Shown here piece by piece: positions 1 through 7,654 of a stretch of DNA of 64,000 bases. Every line of letters starts with the position of its first letter. Within the stretch, counting starts at the first letter, position 1. Position numbers and translations under genes: made by a program. The notes under the pieces were generated by a model that was given only the letters and a program-made list of their open reading frames with translations, was not told the DNA's origin and did no database searches. This stretch comes from Deltaproteobacteria bacterium (GTDB lineage Bacteria; Desulfobacterota; Binatia; UBA9968). The stretch is taken from the NCBI GenBank assembly GCA_016874755.1, contig VGTH01000008.1:1-64000 (forward strand), read 5' to 3'.

Positions 1-141
1 ACGAACAGCGGCGCTGACCAGTCGCCGGGTCACCCGCTCGATTATACCGCCCCAAACTGCCGCCCAGCATCCGCGTCTACGTATGTGCCGTTGACCGTCG
101 GTGCGGAACCTTAGAGCGGAGTTATGGAGCGACGCAAATCG

Positions 142-171
142 TTGAAACCAGCGCAGATATTTGGGTATATT
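142..171 (+). promoter_or_regulatory. Sigma70-type promoter for the peroxiredoxin gene
   Basis: TTGAAA at 142-147 and TATATT at 166-171 are separated by 18 bases and lie about 55 bases before the ATG at 225. Both hexamers are close to consensus. The prediction is from sequence only. The first 140 bases of the window hold no gene I can support. Confidence 0.5.
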
Positions 172-224
172 GATCGGGACGTCATCGTCAGACGGCAAAT
201 TCTACAAAAGGAGTAAAAGACGGC

Positions 225-695
225 ATGATTGAAGTTGGCAAACAAGCGCCTGACTTCGAGCTGGTGAGTCACTTGGCCGGAACCAAGTTCACCCTCAGCC
301 AGTTCAAAGGTCAGAAAAACGTCATGTTGGTGTTCTATCCCCTGGATTGGACTCCCACTTGAAGCAGGGAGGTGCCTGGACTCGAAGCTCTGAAGAGCGA
401 TTTCCAGGCCTGTGACACCCAAGTTTTGGGTGTGAGTATCGATAGCAGATTTTCCCACGACAACTGGGCGAAATCTTTGGGCGGTGTGTCGTTTCCGCTG
501 CTGCAGGATTTTCATCCGAAAGGGGCGATGGCGGAGAAATACGGTGCCTATATGGCTGACAAAGGCATCACCGATCGCGCCACCGTGATCGTCGACAAAC
601 AAGGCGCGGTGCGCTACTCGGTGTCGGTCACGCCGGCCGGCGAGCGCAATCCGAAGGATCTTTTGGCGGAATGCCAAAAAGTTAACAAAGGGTAA
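225..695 (+). CDS. Selenocysteine-containing peroxiredoxin (Sec at codon 46)
   Basis: Thiol peroxidase of the AhpC/Prx fold, reducing hydroperoxides in the cytoplasm. Reading from the ATG at 225 (AAGGAG about 10 bases upstream), the frame runs through one TGA at 360-362 and ends at TAA 693-695, giving 156 residues. The N-terminal half has the usual Prx start (EVGKQAPDFEL, FYPLDWTPT). The TGA sits exactly where the peroxidatic Cys belongs: DWTPT-U-SRE against the family's TPxC(T/S). After it, homology continues in the same frame (VLGVSIDS, TVIVDKQG). This is the arrangement known from bacterial PrxU selenoproteins. A standard caller would report only the part after the stop. A nonsense pseudogene is unlikely because the stop hits the one residue Sec can replace and no other lesion is seen. 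Further Cys residues lie in QACDTQ and LLAECQ. Confidence 0.88.
360..409 (+). promoter_or_regulatory. Candidate bacterial SECIS hairpin after the UGA of the peroxiredoxin
   Basis: GCCTGGA at 374-380 can pair with TCCAGGC at 403-409 (7 bp). Inside, GCTC 387-390 pairs with GAGC 395-398 around a TGAA loop. The apical loop lies about 28 bases after the UGA, within the range bacterial SECIS elements use. A smaller CAGG/CCTG stem at 365-378 competes. Folding was done by eye, so the exact element is uncertain. Confidence 0.5.
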
Positions 696-714
696 GCGCA
701 TCGAACAAAGAGTT

Positions 715-793
715 TCTCGCGCAAAGCTCGCAGAGGCCGCAAAGGAATTAAATCGATTCCGAGCATGGCGGCTTTTGCGTTCTTTGCGCGAGA
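715..793. repeat. Dispersed CGCAAAG-type imperfect palindrome
   Basis: TCTCGCGCAAAG (715-726) is repeated inverted as CTTTGCGCGAGA (782-793), with CGCAAAGG and TTTTGCGTT between them. Related half copies occur near 36845, 39066, 43717 and 51457. It fills the gap between the selenoperoxiredoxin and the glutaredoxin-like gene. Confidence 0.55.
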
Positions 794-811
794 CAATCGA
801 CGAGTAGCAAT

Positions 812-1051
812 ATGGCGATGGAACTTTTTTTCTACAACGAATGCGGATTTTCTCAGAGCGTGCTCAACTGCATGGTCAATCTTCATTGCGAAGATAAGAT
901 CGTCAAGAAAAATATCCGGGAGAACCCGGACAATGAAAAAGAGTTGATCGACTGGACCGGCGCTAAGACCGTTCCGGTTTTGGTTGTCGATGGCAAGCCG
1001 ATTAAAGGCTCGGAAGCGATCAATCAGTTTCTTGTGGGGAAGTTTCTGTAG
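812..1051 (+). CDS. Small glutaredoxin-like protein with a CGFS motif
   Basis: A 79-residue thioredoxin-fold protein of the glutaredoxin type. It opens with the first beta strand (MELFFYN), then has E-C-G-F-S-Q at about residues 9-14 where glutaredoxins have C-P-Y-C. Next comes the cis-proline segment TVPVLVVDGK and a GSEAI helix like the glutathione-binding end. A single active-site Cys followed by GFS matches monothiol glutaredoxins, but the protein is short and lacks a clear WP-TxPQ region, so a role in Fe-S transfer is not established. It lies 116 bases after the selenoperoxiredoxin on the same strand and could reduce it (inference). The start could also be the second Met at 818. Confidence 0.7.
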   Translation: MAMELFFYNECGFSQSVLNCMVNLHCEDKIVKKNIRENPDNEKELIDWTGAKTVPVLVVDGKPIKGSEAINQFLVGKFL

Positions 1052-1071
1052 TTGGTATTGGATCAGTGCGC

Positions 1072-1107
1072 AAAAAGGGGATGGATGACCTCCATCCCCT
1101 TTTTTTT
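1072..1107. terminator. Bidirectional rho-independent terminator
   Basis: A 14-bp perfect stem (1072-1085 with 1091-1104) around TGACC has an A-run on its left and a T-run on its right. It therefore works for the glutaredoxin-like gene (plus) and for lysJ (minus), which end on either side. Confidence 0.85.
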
Positions 1108-1122
1108 GAGATTTGCTTTTGC

Positions 1123-2286
1123 TTAACTCACTTTTGGCAAGACCGCAGCGACCTTGTCGGCGACGAAATCCAATTCTTCCTTTGATATCGTGAGCGGTGG
1201 CAAGAAGCGCAACACCGTCGCGCCCGCCGGCATGGCGAGCACGCCAAGCTCCATCAGCTTGACCAAATAGGGCTGGCCTTTTTCTTTCAAATCCATTCCC
1301 ACCATCAAACCCATGTGGCGGATCTCGCGGACATTGGCGAATTTTTGTTGGCCGAGTTTACCAATGAAATATTCGCCTTTTTCGCGCGCCTGATCGGCGA
1401 GTTTGTTTTCGGTCATAAAATCGATAGCGGCGCTGCCGGCAGCGCAAGCGAGCGGGTTACCGCCGAAGGTGCTGCCGTGTTTGCCCATCGGCGGTTGAAT
1501 TTTTTCCGAGCAGACAACGGCGCCCATGGGCACGCCGCCTGCGATGCCCTTAGCCAGGCAGAGAATGTCCGGCTGTAGATCGAAGTGCTCGCAGGCGAAC
1601 ATTTTACCGGTGCGGCAAAAGCCGGTTTGTACTTCGTCGATGATCAGAAGAATATTTTTCTCGTCGCAGAGCTGGCGCACCTTGGTGAAATAGTCGCCCG
1701 TGCCGGGATGGACGCCGCCTTCGCCTTGTACGATTTCGAGGATAATGCCTGCCGTGTCGTCGGTAATGTTTTCTGTGAGCTTGTCGAAATTGTTGAACGC
1801 GACGTATTTGAAGCCCGGCACCAACGGCTCGAACTCTTTGCGATATTCCGGATTGAACGTCGCGGTGGTCGAGCCCAGGGTGCGGCCATGGAACCCGCGC
1901 ATGGCGGTGATGAATTCTTTTTTCTTGGTGGTGAAGCGGGCGAACTTGATCGCCGCTTCGATGGCCTCCGTGCCCGAGTTGCAGAGAAAAGCACGCGTGA
2001 GATTCTTTGGCGTGACCGAAAGCAGCTTTTCCAGGAAACGCGCGCGGGTGTCATTGTAGAGCGTCATCGAGCAGCTGATGAGCAGGCGCGCTTGTGCGGC
2101 AATCGCGGCAGCGACGCTTTCGTTACAGTGGCCGACGTTGGCGACGCCGTGGCCGGCAATGCAGTCGATGTATTCCTTGCCGTTCGAGTCCCAGACCTTG
2201 GCGCCTTGGCCGCGCACCAAGACCAGATCGCGTTTGGGATAGACGTCGAACTCGTGGTTTTTTTCCAATTCAATGAAGTCAGTCAT
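1123..2286 (-). CDS. lysJ: LysW-gamma-lysine/ornithine aminotransferase (LysJ)
   Basis: PLP-dependent class III aminotransferase of 387 residues. In the LysW pathway it converts the LysW-bound semialdehyde to LysW-lysine or LysW-ornithine, using glutamate. Visible motifs are [12 protein letters not shown] (about 103-114, phosphate grip), the FHGRT segment, [10 protein letters not shown] (213-222, PLP ring Asp) and [10 protein letters not shown] with the Schiff-base Lys at about 246. It is the last gene of the lys operon and starts inside the lysZ stop (ATGA overlap), so translation is probably coupled. Sequence alone does not separate LysJ from ArgD; the assignment rests on lysW, lysX and the operon. 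Confidence 0.88.
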   Translation of the reverse strand: MTDFIELEKNHEFDVYPKRDLVLVRGQGAKVWDSNGKEYIDCIAGHGVANVGHCNESVAAAIAAQARLLISCSMTLYNDTRARFLEKLLSVTPKNLTRAFLCNSGTEAIEAAIKFARFTTKKKEFITAMRGFHGRTLGSTTATFNPEYRKEFEPLVPGFKYVAFNNFDKLTENITDDTAGIILEIVQGEGGVHPGTGDYFTKVRQLCDEKNILLIIDEVQTGFCRTGKMFACEHFDLQPDILCLAKGIAGGVPMGAVVCSEKIQPPMGKHGSTFGGNPLACAAGSAAIDFMTENKLADQAREKGEYFIGKLGQQKFANVREIRHMGLMVGMDLKEKGQPYLVKLMELGVLAMPAGATVLRFLPPLTISKEELDFVADKVAAVLPKVS

Positions 2287-3074
2287 TGGATCGTCGTTCC
2301 CTTTCCCGCCAAAGCGTCTTGGATCGGATGGGCGACGCGGCCGTCGCTTATCAGAATTCTCTGCGCGCCCGATTCGGCGAGCTTCTTAAGAGCGAGCATT
2401 TTGCGTTTCATGCGACCTTCGACCTGGGCTTCGCGCGCGTCGAGCTCTAGCTTCGAAATCGTTCTTACCAGTGAGTTTTCGTCTTTGAGATCGTCCATAA
2501 AGCCCGGCGCTTCGATGAGCTGAATCACAGTCTCCGCGTGCAGTTCGTCTTGCAGCAGGGCGACAATGTCGTCGTTCTCGGAATTGATCGCGAAGTTGTT
2601 TTCGTCGATGATCGGGATGCAGATCACCGGCACGTAGCCGTTGTCCAACAAAAGTGTAATCAGACTTTTGTTGACGGCCTTGGGCTTGCCCGAGAAGTCG
2701 CGCATCATGAGGGTCTTTTCATTTTGCCGCACGCGGATGCCTTTGTTGCGCGCGCCTTGCACCAGCTTGCCGTCGAGGCCCGACAGTCCGACGGCGTTGA
2801 TGCCATGCTGCTGGCAGAGCTCGACGAGTCGCTTGTTCTGGATGCCGGCGTAGCCCATCATGATCGCGTCAATGGCATGCTCGTCGGACAAAACGCTGGA
2901 GTAGCCGGAAACCGAAGTGACGGTCTTGGTGGGAAAACCCATTTTCGCAGCGATCTCGTCGCGCACTGCGTTGGCGCCGTGGACGATGAGGAATTTTTCA
3001 TTCAATGCGGCGAGGTCTTCGACCACGCCTTTGAGATTGTTTTCTTTGCCGCCGCCGATTTTGACGATGATCAT
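2283..3074 (-). CDS. lysZ: LysW-aminoadipate/glutamate kinase (LysZ)
   Basis: Amino-acid kinase family protein (263 residues), phosphorylating the side-chain carboxylate of aminoadipate or glutamate held on LysW. It begins with VKIGGG (phosphate-binding loop, residues 4-9) and continues with the LIVHGAN strand, VNKSLI and the C-terminal LISDGR segment. It is close to ArgB in fold and length. It overlaps the upstream amidotransferase gene and the downstream lysJ by ATGA at both ends, forming a tightly coupled trio. Substrate chain length (lysine or arginine branch, or both) cannot be decided here. Confidence 0.88.
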   Translation of the reverse strand: MIIVKIGGGKENNLKGVVEDLAALNEKFLIVHGANAVRDEIAAKMGFPTKTVTSVSGYSSVLSDEHAIDAIMMGYAGIQNKRLVELCQQHGINAVGLSGLDGKLVQGARNKGIRVRQNEKTLMMRDFSGKPKAVNKSLITLLLDNGYVPVICIPIIDENNFAINSENDDIVALLQDELHAETVIQLIEAPGFMDDLKDENSLVRTISKLELDAREAQVEGRMKRKMLALKKLAESGAQRILISDGRVAHPIQDALAGKGTTIQ

Positions 3075-3709
3075 GTAACTGCCTGCACGGTGTTGTTTTC
3101 AATGGATTGCCAGGCCGCATCGCCCGGCAGCGGATCGGAAGCCACGATCAATGTGCCGTTCTCAGTGGCGCGCCGCATGGTGAAGTAGTCCGGGTCTTCG
3201 TTGAAGATGGACGCGACGTAGGCATTGTCCTTATCGGCCAGAATGATGTTCATGGCGCGGATGTATTTCGTGCGCTTGCGAATCAGCTCAGTGCCGCGCT
3301 TAAGCGCTTCGAGCATATCGCCATGATCGAAGCGCTTGATGAAATTGAAAATCTTCTCAGCGCCAATGCGCCCCTGCTCGGCGATTTTCACACCGCGCAG
3401 CTCGCCGTTAAAAATAAACACGTAGCGATCGTCGTAGAAGGGCATGTTGTTTTCGACGACGATGCCTTCGTCTTTAAAGGCGCTGCGCGCATGGGCGACT
3501 AGCAATCGACTGCTGCCAAAGGAGGGAAAATCATCTTCCCAGATTGGTTTAATGTTCTTGTAGTAGCGCCATGCGCCGTTGTCCAGATAGGCGCAGCCCC
3601 AGCCGTGGCCTTGGAACTCGCGGCTATTTTTCGCGATGTGGGCGAAGCGCCGCAATTGTTCGGCGATGTCGACGTCGCGGTCTGATTTGACGAGTAGGAG
3701 ACGGCACAT
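3071..3709 (-). CDS. Class II glutamine amidotransferase inside the LysW operon
   Basis: A 212-residue stand-alone N-terminal-nucleophile amidotransferase of the YafJ/EgtC type. Cys2 follows the initiator Met directly (MCRLL), as required for the catalytic nucleophile. The usual glutaminase landmarks follow: GHGWGCAY, LVAHARSA, NNMPFY with IFNGEL (Asn-Gly oxyanion segment) and LIVASDPL. It has no synthetase domain, so it would release ammonia for a partner or hydrolyse a gamma-glutamyl bond. It sits between lysY and lysZ and overlaps lysZ by four bases. None of the standard LysW steps needs glutaminase, so the function is unassigned. Hydrolysis of the isopeptide bond to LysW's C-terminal Glu (the missing LysK step) is one speculative option. 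Confidence 0.85.
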   Translation of the reverse strand: MCRLLLVKSDRDVDIAEQLRRFAHIAKNSREFQGHGWGCAYLDNGAWRYYKNIKPIWEDDFPSFGSSRLLVAHARSAFKDEGIVVENNMPFYDDRYVFIFNGELRGVKIAEQGRIGAEKIFNFIKRFDHGDMLEALKRGTELIRKRTKYIRAMNIILADKDNAYVASIFNEDPDYFTMRRATENGTLIVASDPLPGDAAWQSIENNTVQAVT

Positions 3710-3723
3710 GACTAAAAGATTTG

Positions 3724-3806
3724 TTCACCACGAAGCACACGAAGATCACGAAGTTCGGAAAACAATAGGCTGAGACCTTCGTGTTCTTCGTGACCTTCGC
3801 GGTGAA
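3724..3806. repeat. Dispersed CACGAAG-type inverted repeat, copy 1
   Basis: It begins TTCACCACGAAG and ends CTTCGCGGTGAA. The arms are built of repeated (CA)CGAAG units, with GTTCGG on the left and an AT-richer centre. It occupies the 131-base gap between lysY and the amidotransferase gene. Similar copies are at 17934, 18889, 39097, 47529 and 60893. Confidence 0.75.
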
Positions 3807-3840
3807 TCATTGCATTTTTGAACATGACGCGACTCTTCGA

Positions 3841-4890
3841 TCAGAGCGGATGAAGCCCAGTGAATTCTAAACCCATGGTTTCATCGAGGCCGTGCATCAA
3901 ATCAAACGCTTGCACGGCCTGGCCGGCGGCGCCTTTCATCAGGTTATCGATGGCGCTGATGATGACCAGGCGATTTGACTTTGGGTCGCGCTCGAAGCCG
4001 ATGTCGCAATAGTTAGTCCCGGCGAGCCATTTTGGCTCGGGGTAGCGATGCGTGCCGTCGGCTTCTTTGACGATACGAATGAAAGGCTCGTTGCCGTAGA
4101 ACTGGCGCAGCGCTTTCCAGATGTCTTTGTCTTCGAGCTTGTCTTTCAGAAATAGGTGCGACGTCGCCAGTGCGCCGCGGACCATTTCGATGGATGTAAC
4201 AGACATGTGTACTTGATTGGATTCAGCCAGGCCCAGTTCCTGCAGCACTTCGCCGGTGTGGCGATGGCCCGCCGGCATGAACGAACGCACGGCGCCGCTG
4301 CGCTCGGGGTGGTGCGACGAAGCGCTGGGTTGATTGCCGCCTTCGCTCGAGCCGACTTTGACTTCGACCACGGTGCGCCCAGGTTCGATCAGGCCAAGCT
4401 TGTAAAATGGATAGAGTCCCAAGATTGTCACGGTCGCGTTGCAGCCGGCGCTCGATACCCAGCTCGCTTTCTTCATTTCATCGCGATGGAGCTCGGGAAT
4501 ACCATAGACGAACTTGCCGAGCAGATCGGGGCGCGCGTGCGATTTACCGTACCACTCTTTGTAGGCGCTTTCGGAAGCGAGGCGAAAATCTGCGCTCAGG
4601 TCGATGAGTTTTGGCGCGAGCGCTTTGAAGGAATCTATCTTGCCCATGGATTCGCCGTGCGGCAGACAAAGAAACAGCAGGTCACAAGGTTTCAACTCCG
4701 CCATCTTGGTGAACTGCAGCGTCGTGCGCTTGCGCAGGTTCGGGTGAGATTTGAAGACCAGTTTGCCGGCGGAGCGTTCGGAGGTGATCTGGGTTACTTC
4801 GGCATTCGGATGTCCGAGCAACAGTCGGAGCAATTCGCCGCCGGTGTAGCCTGAGCCGCCGACGATGGCGACTTTAACTTTCTCGGCCAT
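3841..4890 (-). CDS. lysY: LysW-aminoadipyl/glutamyl-phosphate reductase (LysY)
   Basis: NADPH-dependent reductase of the ArgC/Asd fold, 349 residues. It reduces the LysW-bound acyl phosphate to the semialdehyde. A Rossmann start GGSGYTGGELLRLL (about 11-24) is followed by the catalytic Cys in SSAGCNATV (about 146-154), then HRHTGEV with the conserved His and a C-terminal NLMKGAAGQAVQ. It starts one base after the lysX stop. ArgC from a free-acetyl pathway would look similar, but the lysW-lysX context favours LysY. Confidence 0.88.
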   Translation of the reverse strand: MAEKVKVAIVGGSGYTGGELLRLLLGHPNAEVTQITSERSAGKLVFKSHPNLRKRTTLQFTKMAELKPCDLLFLCLPHGESMGKIDSFKALAPKLIDLSADFRLASESAYKEWYGKSHARPDLLGKFVYGIPELHRDEMKKASWVSSAGCNATVTILGLYPFYKLGLIEPGRTVVEVKVGSSEGGNQPSASSHHPERSGAVRSFMPAGHRHTGEVLQELGLAESNQVHMSVTSIEMVRGALATSHLFLKDKLEDKDIWKALRQFYGNEPFIRIVKEADGTHRYPEPKWLAGTNYCDIGFERDPKSNRLVIISAIDNLMKGAAGQAVQAFDLMHGLDETMGLEFTGLHPL

Positions 4891-4891
4891 C

Positions 4892-5734
4892 TTAGTTCTT
4901 AGCCGCCTTGAGCACGTAATCGACGATCAACGCCGGAATATTCACGCCGGTGGTGGCGATGCTGTTGCGAAATTCCATCGTGTAATTCACTTCGTTGACC
5001 TGTAGACCGTGCTCGGTTTCAAACACATCGATGGCGACGACACCGCCGCCAACGGCGCGTGCGGCGCGCACGGAGAGATCTTTCAATTCATCGGTCAGTG
5101 GGCAATTGGTTGCCTTGCCGCCCTGGGCGGTGTTGGTGATCCAGTGCTCGGAATTGCGATAGATTGCCGCGATGCATTCGTCGCCGACGACGAAGCTGCG
5201 AATGTCGCGGCCTTTTTTGTCGATATACTTTTGCGCGTAGAAAATCGAATGGTGATAGCTGCCGAGGGTCACTTTATGTTCGAGAATGGTCTCGGCGGCG
5301 TCGCGATCGTTTACTTTCGATAACAGTCTGCCCCAGGAGCCGACTGCCGGTTTCAGCACGACCGGATAACCCATCTCTTCCATGGCTTTGACGGTCGAGT
5401 CTTCGGTGAAGGCGATGCGCACTTCGGGCTGCGGCACTTTATTTTCCTCCAGCGCGATCGAGGTGAGGATCTTGTCGCCACAGATGGTCGCAACTTTGGA
5501 GGTGTTGACGCATTTGACGCCGGCGCATTCGAACAGCCTTAAAGCATGGAGCGCGCGGGAGTGATTGATCGAGCGCTCGATGACGACGTCGTAGTCGAAC
5601 TTGTCTTGGCCCAAATTGAAGGCGAGCTTGCGATCGTCGATCATCGCCAGCTCGACGCCGGGGCGGCTTTCGAACTCTTTGATCAGCAATTTCTCTTCGG
5701 GGCGGATCAGCGAATGGAGAAATCCAACGTTCAT
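4892..5734 (-). CDS. lysX: LysW-amino acid ligase (LysX), ATP-grasp
   Basis: RimK-type ATP-grasp ligase that joins the amino group of aminoadipate (or glutamate) to the C-terminal Glu of LysW. I take the start as ATG 5734 ([15 protein letters not shown]), one base past the lysW stop. A longer frame to 5806 would overlap lysW and has no homology, so the protein is 280 residues. ATP-grasp landmarks are [37 protein letters not shown] and, near the end, [12 protein letters not shown] with TTGVNIP. From memory the last block resembles Thermus LysX more than archaeal ArgX, which suggests the lysine branch or a bifunctional enzyme (inference). Confidence 0.9.
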   Translation of the reverse strand: MNVGFLHSLIRPEEKLLIKEFESRPGVELAMIDDRKLAFNLGQDKFDYDVVIERSINHSRALHALRLFECAGVKCVNTSKVATICGDKILTSIALEENKVPQPEVRIAFTEDSTVKAMEEMGYPVVLKPAVGSWGRLLSKVNDRDAAETILEHKVTLGSYHHSIFYAQKYIDKKGRDIRSFVVGDECIAAIYRNSEHWITNTAQGGKATNCPLTDELKDLSVRAARAVGGGVVAIDVFETEHGLQVNEVNYTMEFRNSIATTGVNIPALIVDYVLKAAKN

Positions 5735-5735
5735 G

Positions 5736-5900
5736 TCACTCGCCCCAATCTTCTTCTTCTTTGGGTGCTTCGGCGAGCACGAACGGATTGACTCCGGTGA
5801 CTTCAAGCTCGGAGCCGCACTCAGCGCAGGGAATCAATTCTCCTTCGACGGTGTCGTCACCAAGCGTTACTGTGGCGCCGCATACTGGGCACTCGGGCAT
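5736..5900 (-). CDS. lysW: Amino-group carrier protein LysW (54 aa)
   Basis: A short acidic zinc-ribbon protein, easily missed by size filters. Translation begins [11 protein letters not shown], then [12 protein letters not shown], giving two CxxC pairs (C4/C7 and C25/C28), and ends EEEDWGE. The C-terminal EDWGE is the LysW signature; its terminal Glu is the attachment site for the growing intermediate. AGGAGG lies 7-12 bases before the ATG. It is the first gene of the operon and is followed after one base by lysX. Confidence 0.95.
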   Translation of the reverse strand: MPECPVCGATVTLGDDTVEGELIPCAECGSELEVTGVNPFVLAEAPKEEEDWGE

Positions 5901-5950
5901 GCCAAATTCCTCCTGAAAGTTACTCTCCCGTTGTAGTCCTCGAAAATAGC

Positions 5951-5974
5951 GAGCGCCCGAATCAACGGGCGCTC
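5951..5974. promoter_or_regulatory. Leader hairpin upstream of lysW
   Basis: GAGCGCCCG (5951-5959) pairs perfectly with CGGGCGCTC (5966-5974) across AATCAA. It lies between the predicted lys promoter and the lysW ribosome site. Read toward lysW it is followed by only a short TATTTTC, so it is a weak terminator at best. It could be a leader structure or RNA-stability element. Confidence 0.4.
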
Positions 5975-5999
5975 ATGTAGGACCTTCGGGCAGTGTCCG

Positions 6000-6028
6000 A
6001 GCATACATTTTCCGTCGAATCAGCTCAA
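6000..6028 (-). promoter_or_regulatory. Promoter for the lysW operon
   Basis: On the minus strand TTGAGC (6028-6023) and TATGCT (6005-6000) are 17 bases apart, about 100 bases before the lysW ATG. This is a fair sigma70 match. The leader hairpin lies between it and lysW. Confidence 0.45.
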
Positions 6029-6090
6029 GTTATGATTGGGCAGCGGCGCGGTTGCGAAGCCAGCAACTGACTATCATAATATTTCGCTAG

Positions 6091-6885
6091 ATGTCTTTCT
6101 TAGCCGCCTCTTACAACGTTCTTGCGACAGCCTATGTCGAGCGCGCCTGGTATCCACGCACGCCGGCGCTGCTGCTCAATCCTGCTGCTCGGGTTCCGGC
6201 GCTGGTTCAGCATATCGCCCGCCTCAATGCCGATCTTCTCTGCCTGCAAGAGGTCGAGCCGCCGGCGTTGGCGGCGCTGCGGGCGACGCTCATTGGCCGC
6301 GGCTACGACTTCCAATATGCGCGCAAACGCAACAACCGGCCCGACGGTTGCGCGATCTTCTATCGGCACAGCTCCTTCGAGCTGGTGGAGAGCCAGACCA
6401 TCGTTTTCGCCGACGGCGGCGGCAGGGCCGATTCCGGCTACGTGGCGCTAGCCGCGACGTTTCGTTTTGAGGATCGTTTGCTGCAAGTGATCAGCACGCA
6501 TCTCAGTTGGGATCCGCCCGGCGTGAACTCAGTCGAGCAGCAGCTGGGTTATCGACAGGTGCGCCAATTATTAGCAGAACAAGCGGCGACTGCCCCGCGG
6601 GCCGACGGTCTGATTCTCGCCGGTGATTTCAATGTGACCCCTGACAGCGCGCTGGTGCAATCGATCGAGCAGTCCGGCTTGCAGCGGGCGCACCGCGGTC
6701 TCGACCGAGCCTACACCTGCAACGTCAACCGCGACGCGCGGGTTATTGACTATATTTTCCACTCCGGTTCTCTAAGGGCCGAGGCGTTGGCGCCCATGTC
6801 CATCGACGATCACACGACTCTACCCAACGCCGATCAGCCTTCGGACCACATCGCCATTCTTGCGCGATTTCACTGGCAGAGTTAA
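6091..6885 (+). CDS. Endonuclease/exonuclease/phosphatase family protein
   Basis: A 264-residue metal-dependent phosphodiesterase of the EEP fold. Signatures in order are ASYNVLA (metal Asn), LLCLQEVE (metal Glu), THLSWD, LAGDFNVTPDS (GDFN) and a C-terminal PSDHIAI (catalytic Asp-His). No signal peptide or membrane segment is visible, so it is probably cytoplasmic. The family covers DNA repair nucleases, sphingomyelinases and CCR4-like enzymes; nothing here fixes the substrate. It is divergent from the lys operon with about 190 bases between. Confidence 0.8.
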   Translation: MSFLAASYNVLATAYVERAWYPRTPALLLNPAARVPALVQHIARLNADLLCLQEVEPPALAALRATLIGRGYDFQYARKRNNRPDGCAIFYRHSSFELVESQTIVFADGGGRADSGYVALAATFRFEDRLLQVISTHLSWDPPGVNSVEQQLGYRQVRQLLAEQAATAPRADGLILAGDFNVTPDSALVQSIEQSGLQRAHRGLDRAYTCNVNRDARVIDYIFHSGSLRAEALAPMSIDDHTTLPNADQPSDHIAILARFHWQS

Positions 6886-6962
6886 CCCCAAACCGACAAA
6901 TACTTCGCTTGTTGTTGCGTTCCGTTGCGGAGACAGCGTTGGGAACGGCATTCCGTAGGGTG

Positions 6963-7574
6963 TCATGCTGAGCGAAGCGAAGCATCTGCTTGGTCGCCCA
7001 ACGCAATCGGCAGATGCTTCGCCGTCGGCTCATAAAAGGTGATGCCGTTTTCCCCGGCGTTGAGCACGGTGAGGTTTTCCAGGACGATGTTGGTTCCGGA
7101 AGTCGCGCGCACGCCGTTGCGCGCGCTGTTCTGCACGATCAGTCCTTTGACTGTGACGTAGCTGCGGTTGTCGAGCTGCAGCAGCGCATCGGTCGAGCCC
7201 ATCGCGATGGCCGTGCCGTCAAGAATCGCTTTCTCGCCGGTAAAATTCTCGTAGGTGATTCTCGCATTGGCCGTGCCGCCGTTGGCGAGCCTGATGCGCT
7301 CGTTATAGGTGCCGCCGCGGATCAGCACATGATCGCCGGCAACAACCGTGTTTGCCGCCTTTTGGATAGTGCGCCAGGGTTGACTCTGTGTTCCAGCGTT
7401 CGCGTCATTGCCCGAGAGAGACACGTAGTACGTCGCAGCCAGGGCGTTGGCGCCGAGCTGCGCGCAGCATAGGAAAACCACAGCCATCAGCCGGACGAAG
7501 CGGTATTGGAGTCGGTGCGGCGGCGGACCGCTGTGTGTCGCCGGGTTCCTTTTTGTTAACTGCAAAACTTGCAT
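6963..7574 (-). CDS. Secreted right-handed beta-helix protein, apparently 3'-truncated
   Basis: 203 residues. An N-terminal hydrophobic stretch ending in ANALA gives a signal peptide, followed by TYYVSLSGNDANAG and QPWRTIQKAANTV, the usual start of a parallel beta-helix surface or polysaccharide-acting protein. Helix turns continue through VTVKGLIVQNSARNGV and IVLENLTVLNAGENGI, then stop abruptly. The last 20 or so residues are encoded by a repeat-like segment (the GCTGAGCGAAGCGAAGCAT type). Family members normally have several hundred residues, so the gene looks cut off by a repeat or deletion. Confidence 0.55.
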   Translation of the reverse strand: MQVLQLTKRNPATHSGPPPHRLQYRFVRLMAVVFLCCAQLGANALAATYYVSLSGNDANAGTQSQPWRTIQKAANTVVAGDHVLIRGGTYNERIRLANGGTANARITYENFTGEKAILDGTAIAMGSTDALLQLDNRSYVTVKGLIVQNSARNGVRATSGTNIVLENLTVLNAGENGITFYEPTAKHLPIALGDQADASLRSA

Positions 7575-7654
7575 GGCATAGCTGGTTTTCTGTCGATTCG
7601 CCCGCCGCCGGCGGCCGCGAGCGCCTTCAACCTGATATTGATTCCTTGCTCGGT

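Noticed and set aside
1585-2523. 312-codon plus-strand open frame across lysJ and lysZ
   Set aside because: Opposite to two overlapping genes with clear catalytic motifs; no homology in the translation.
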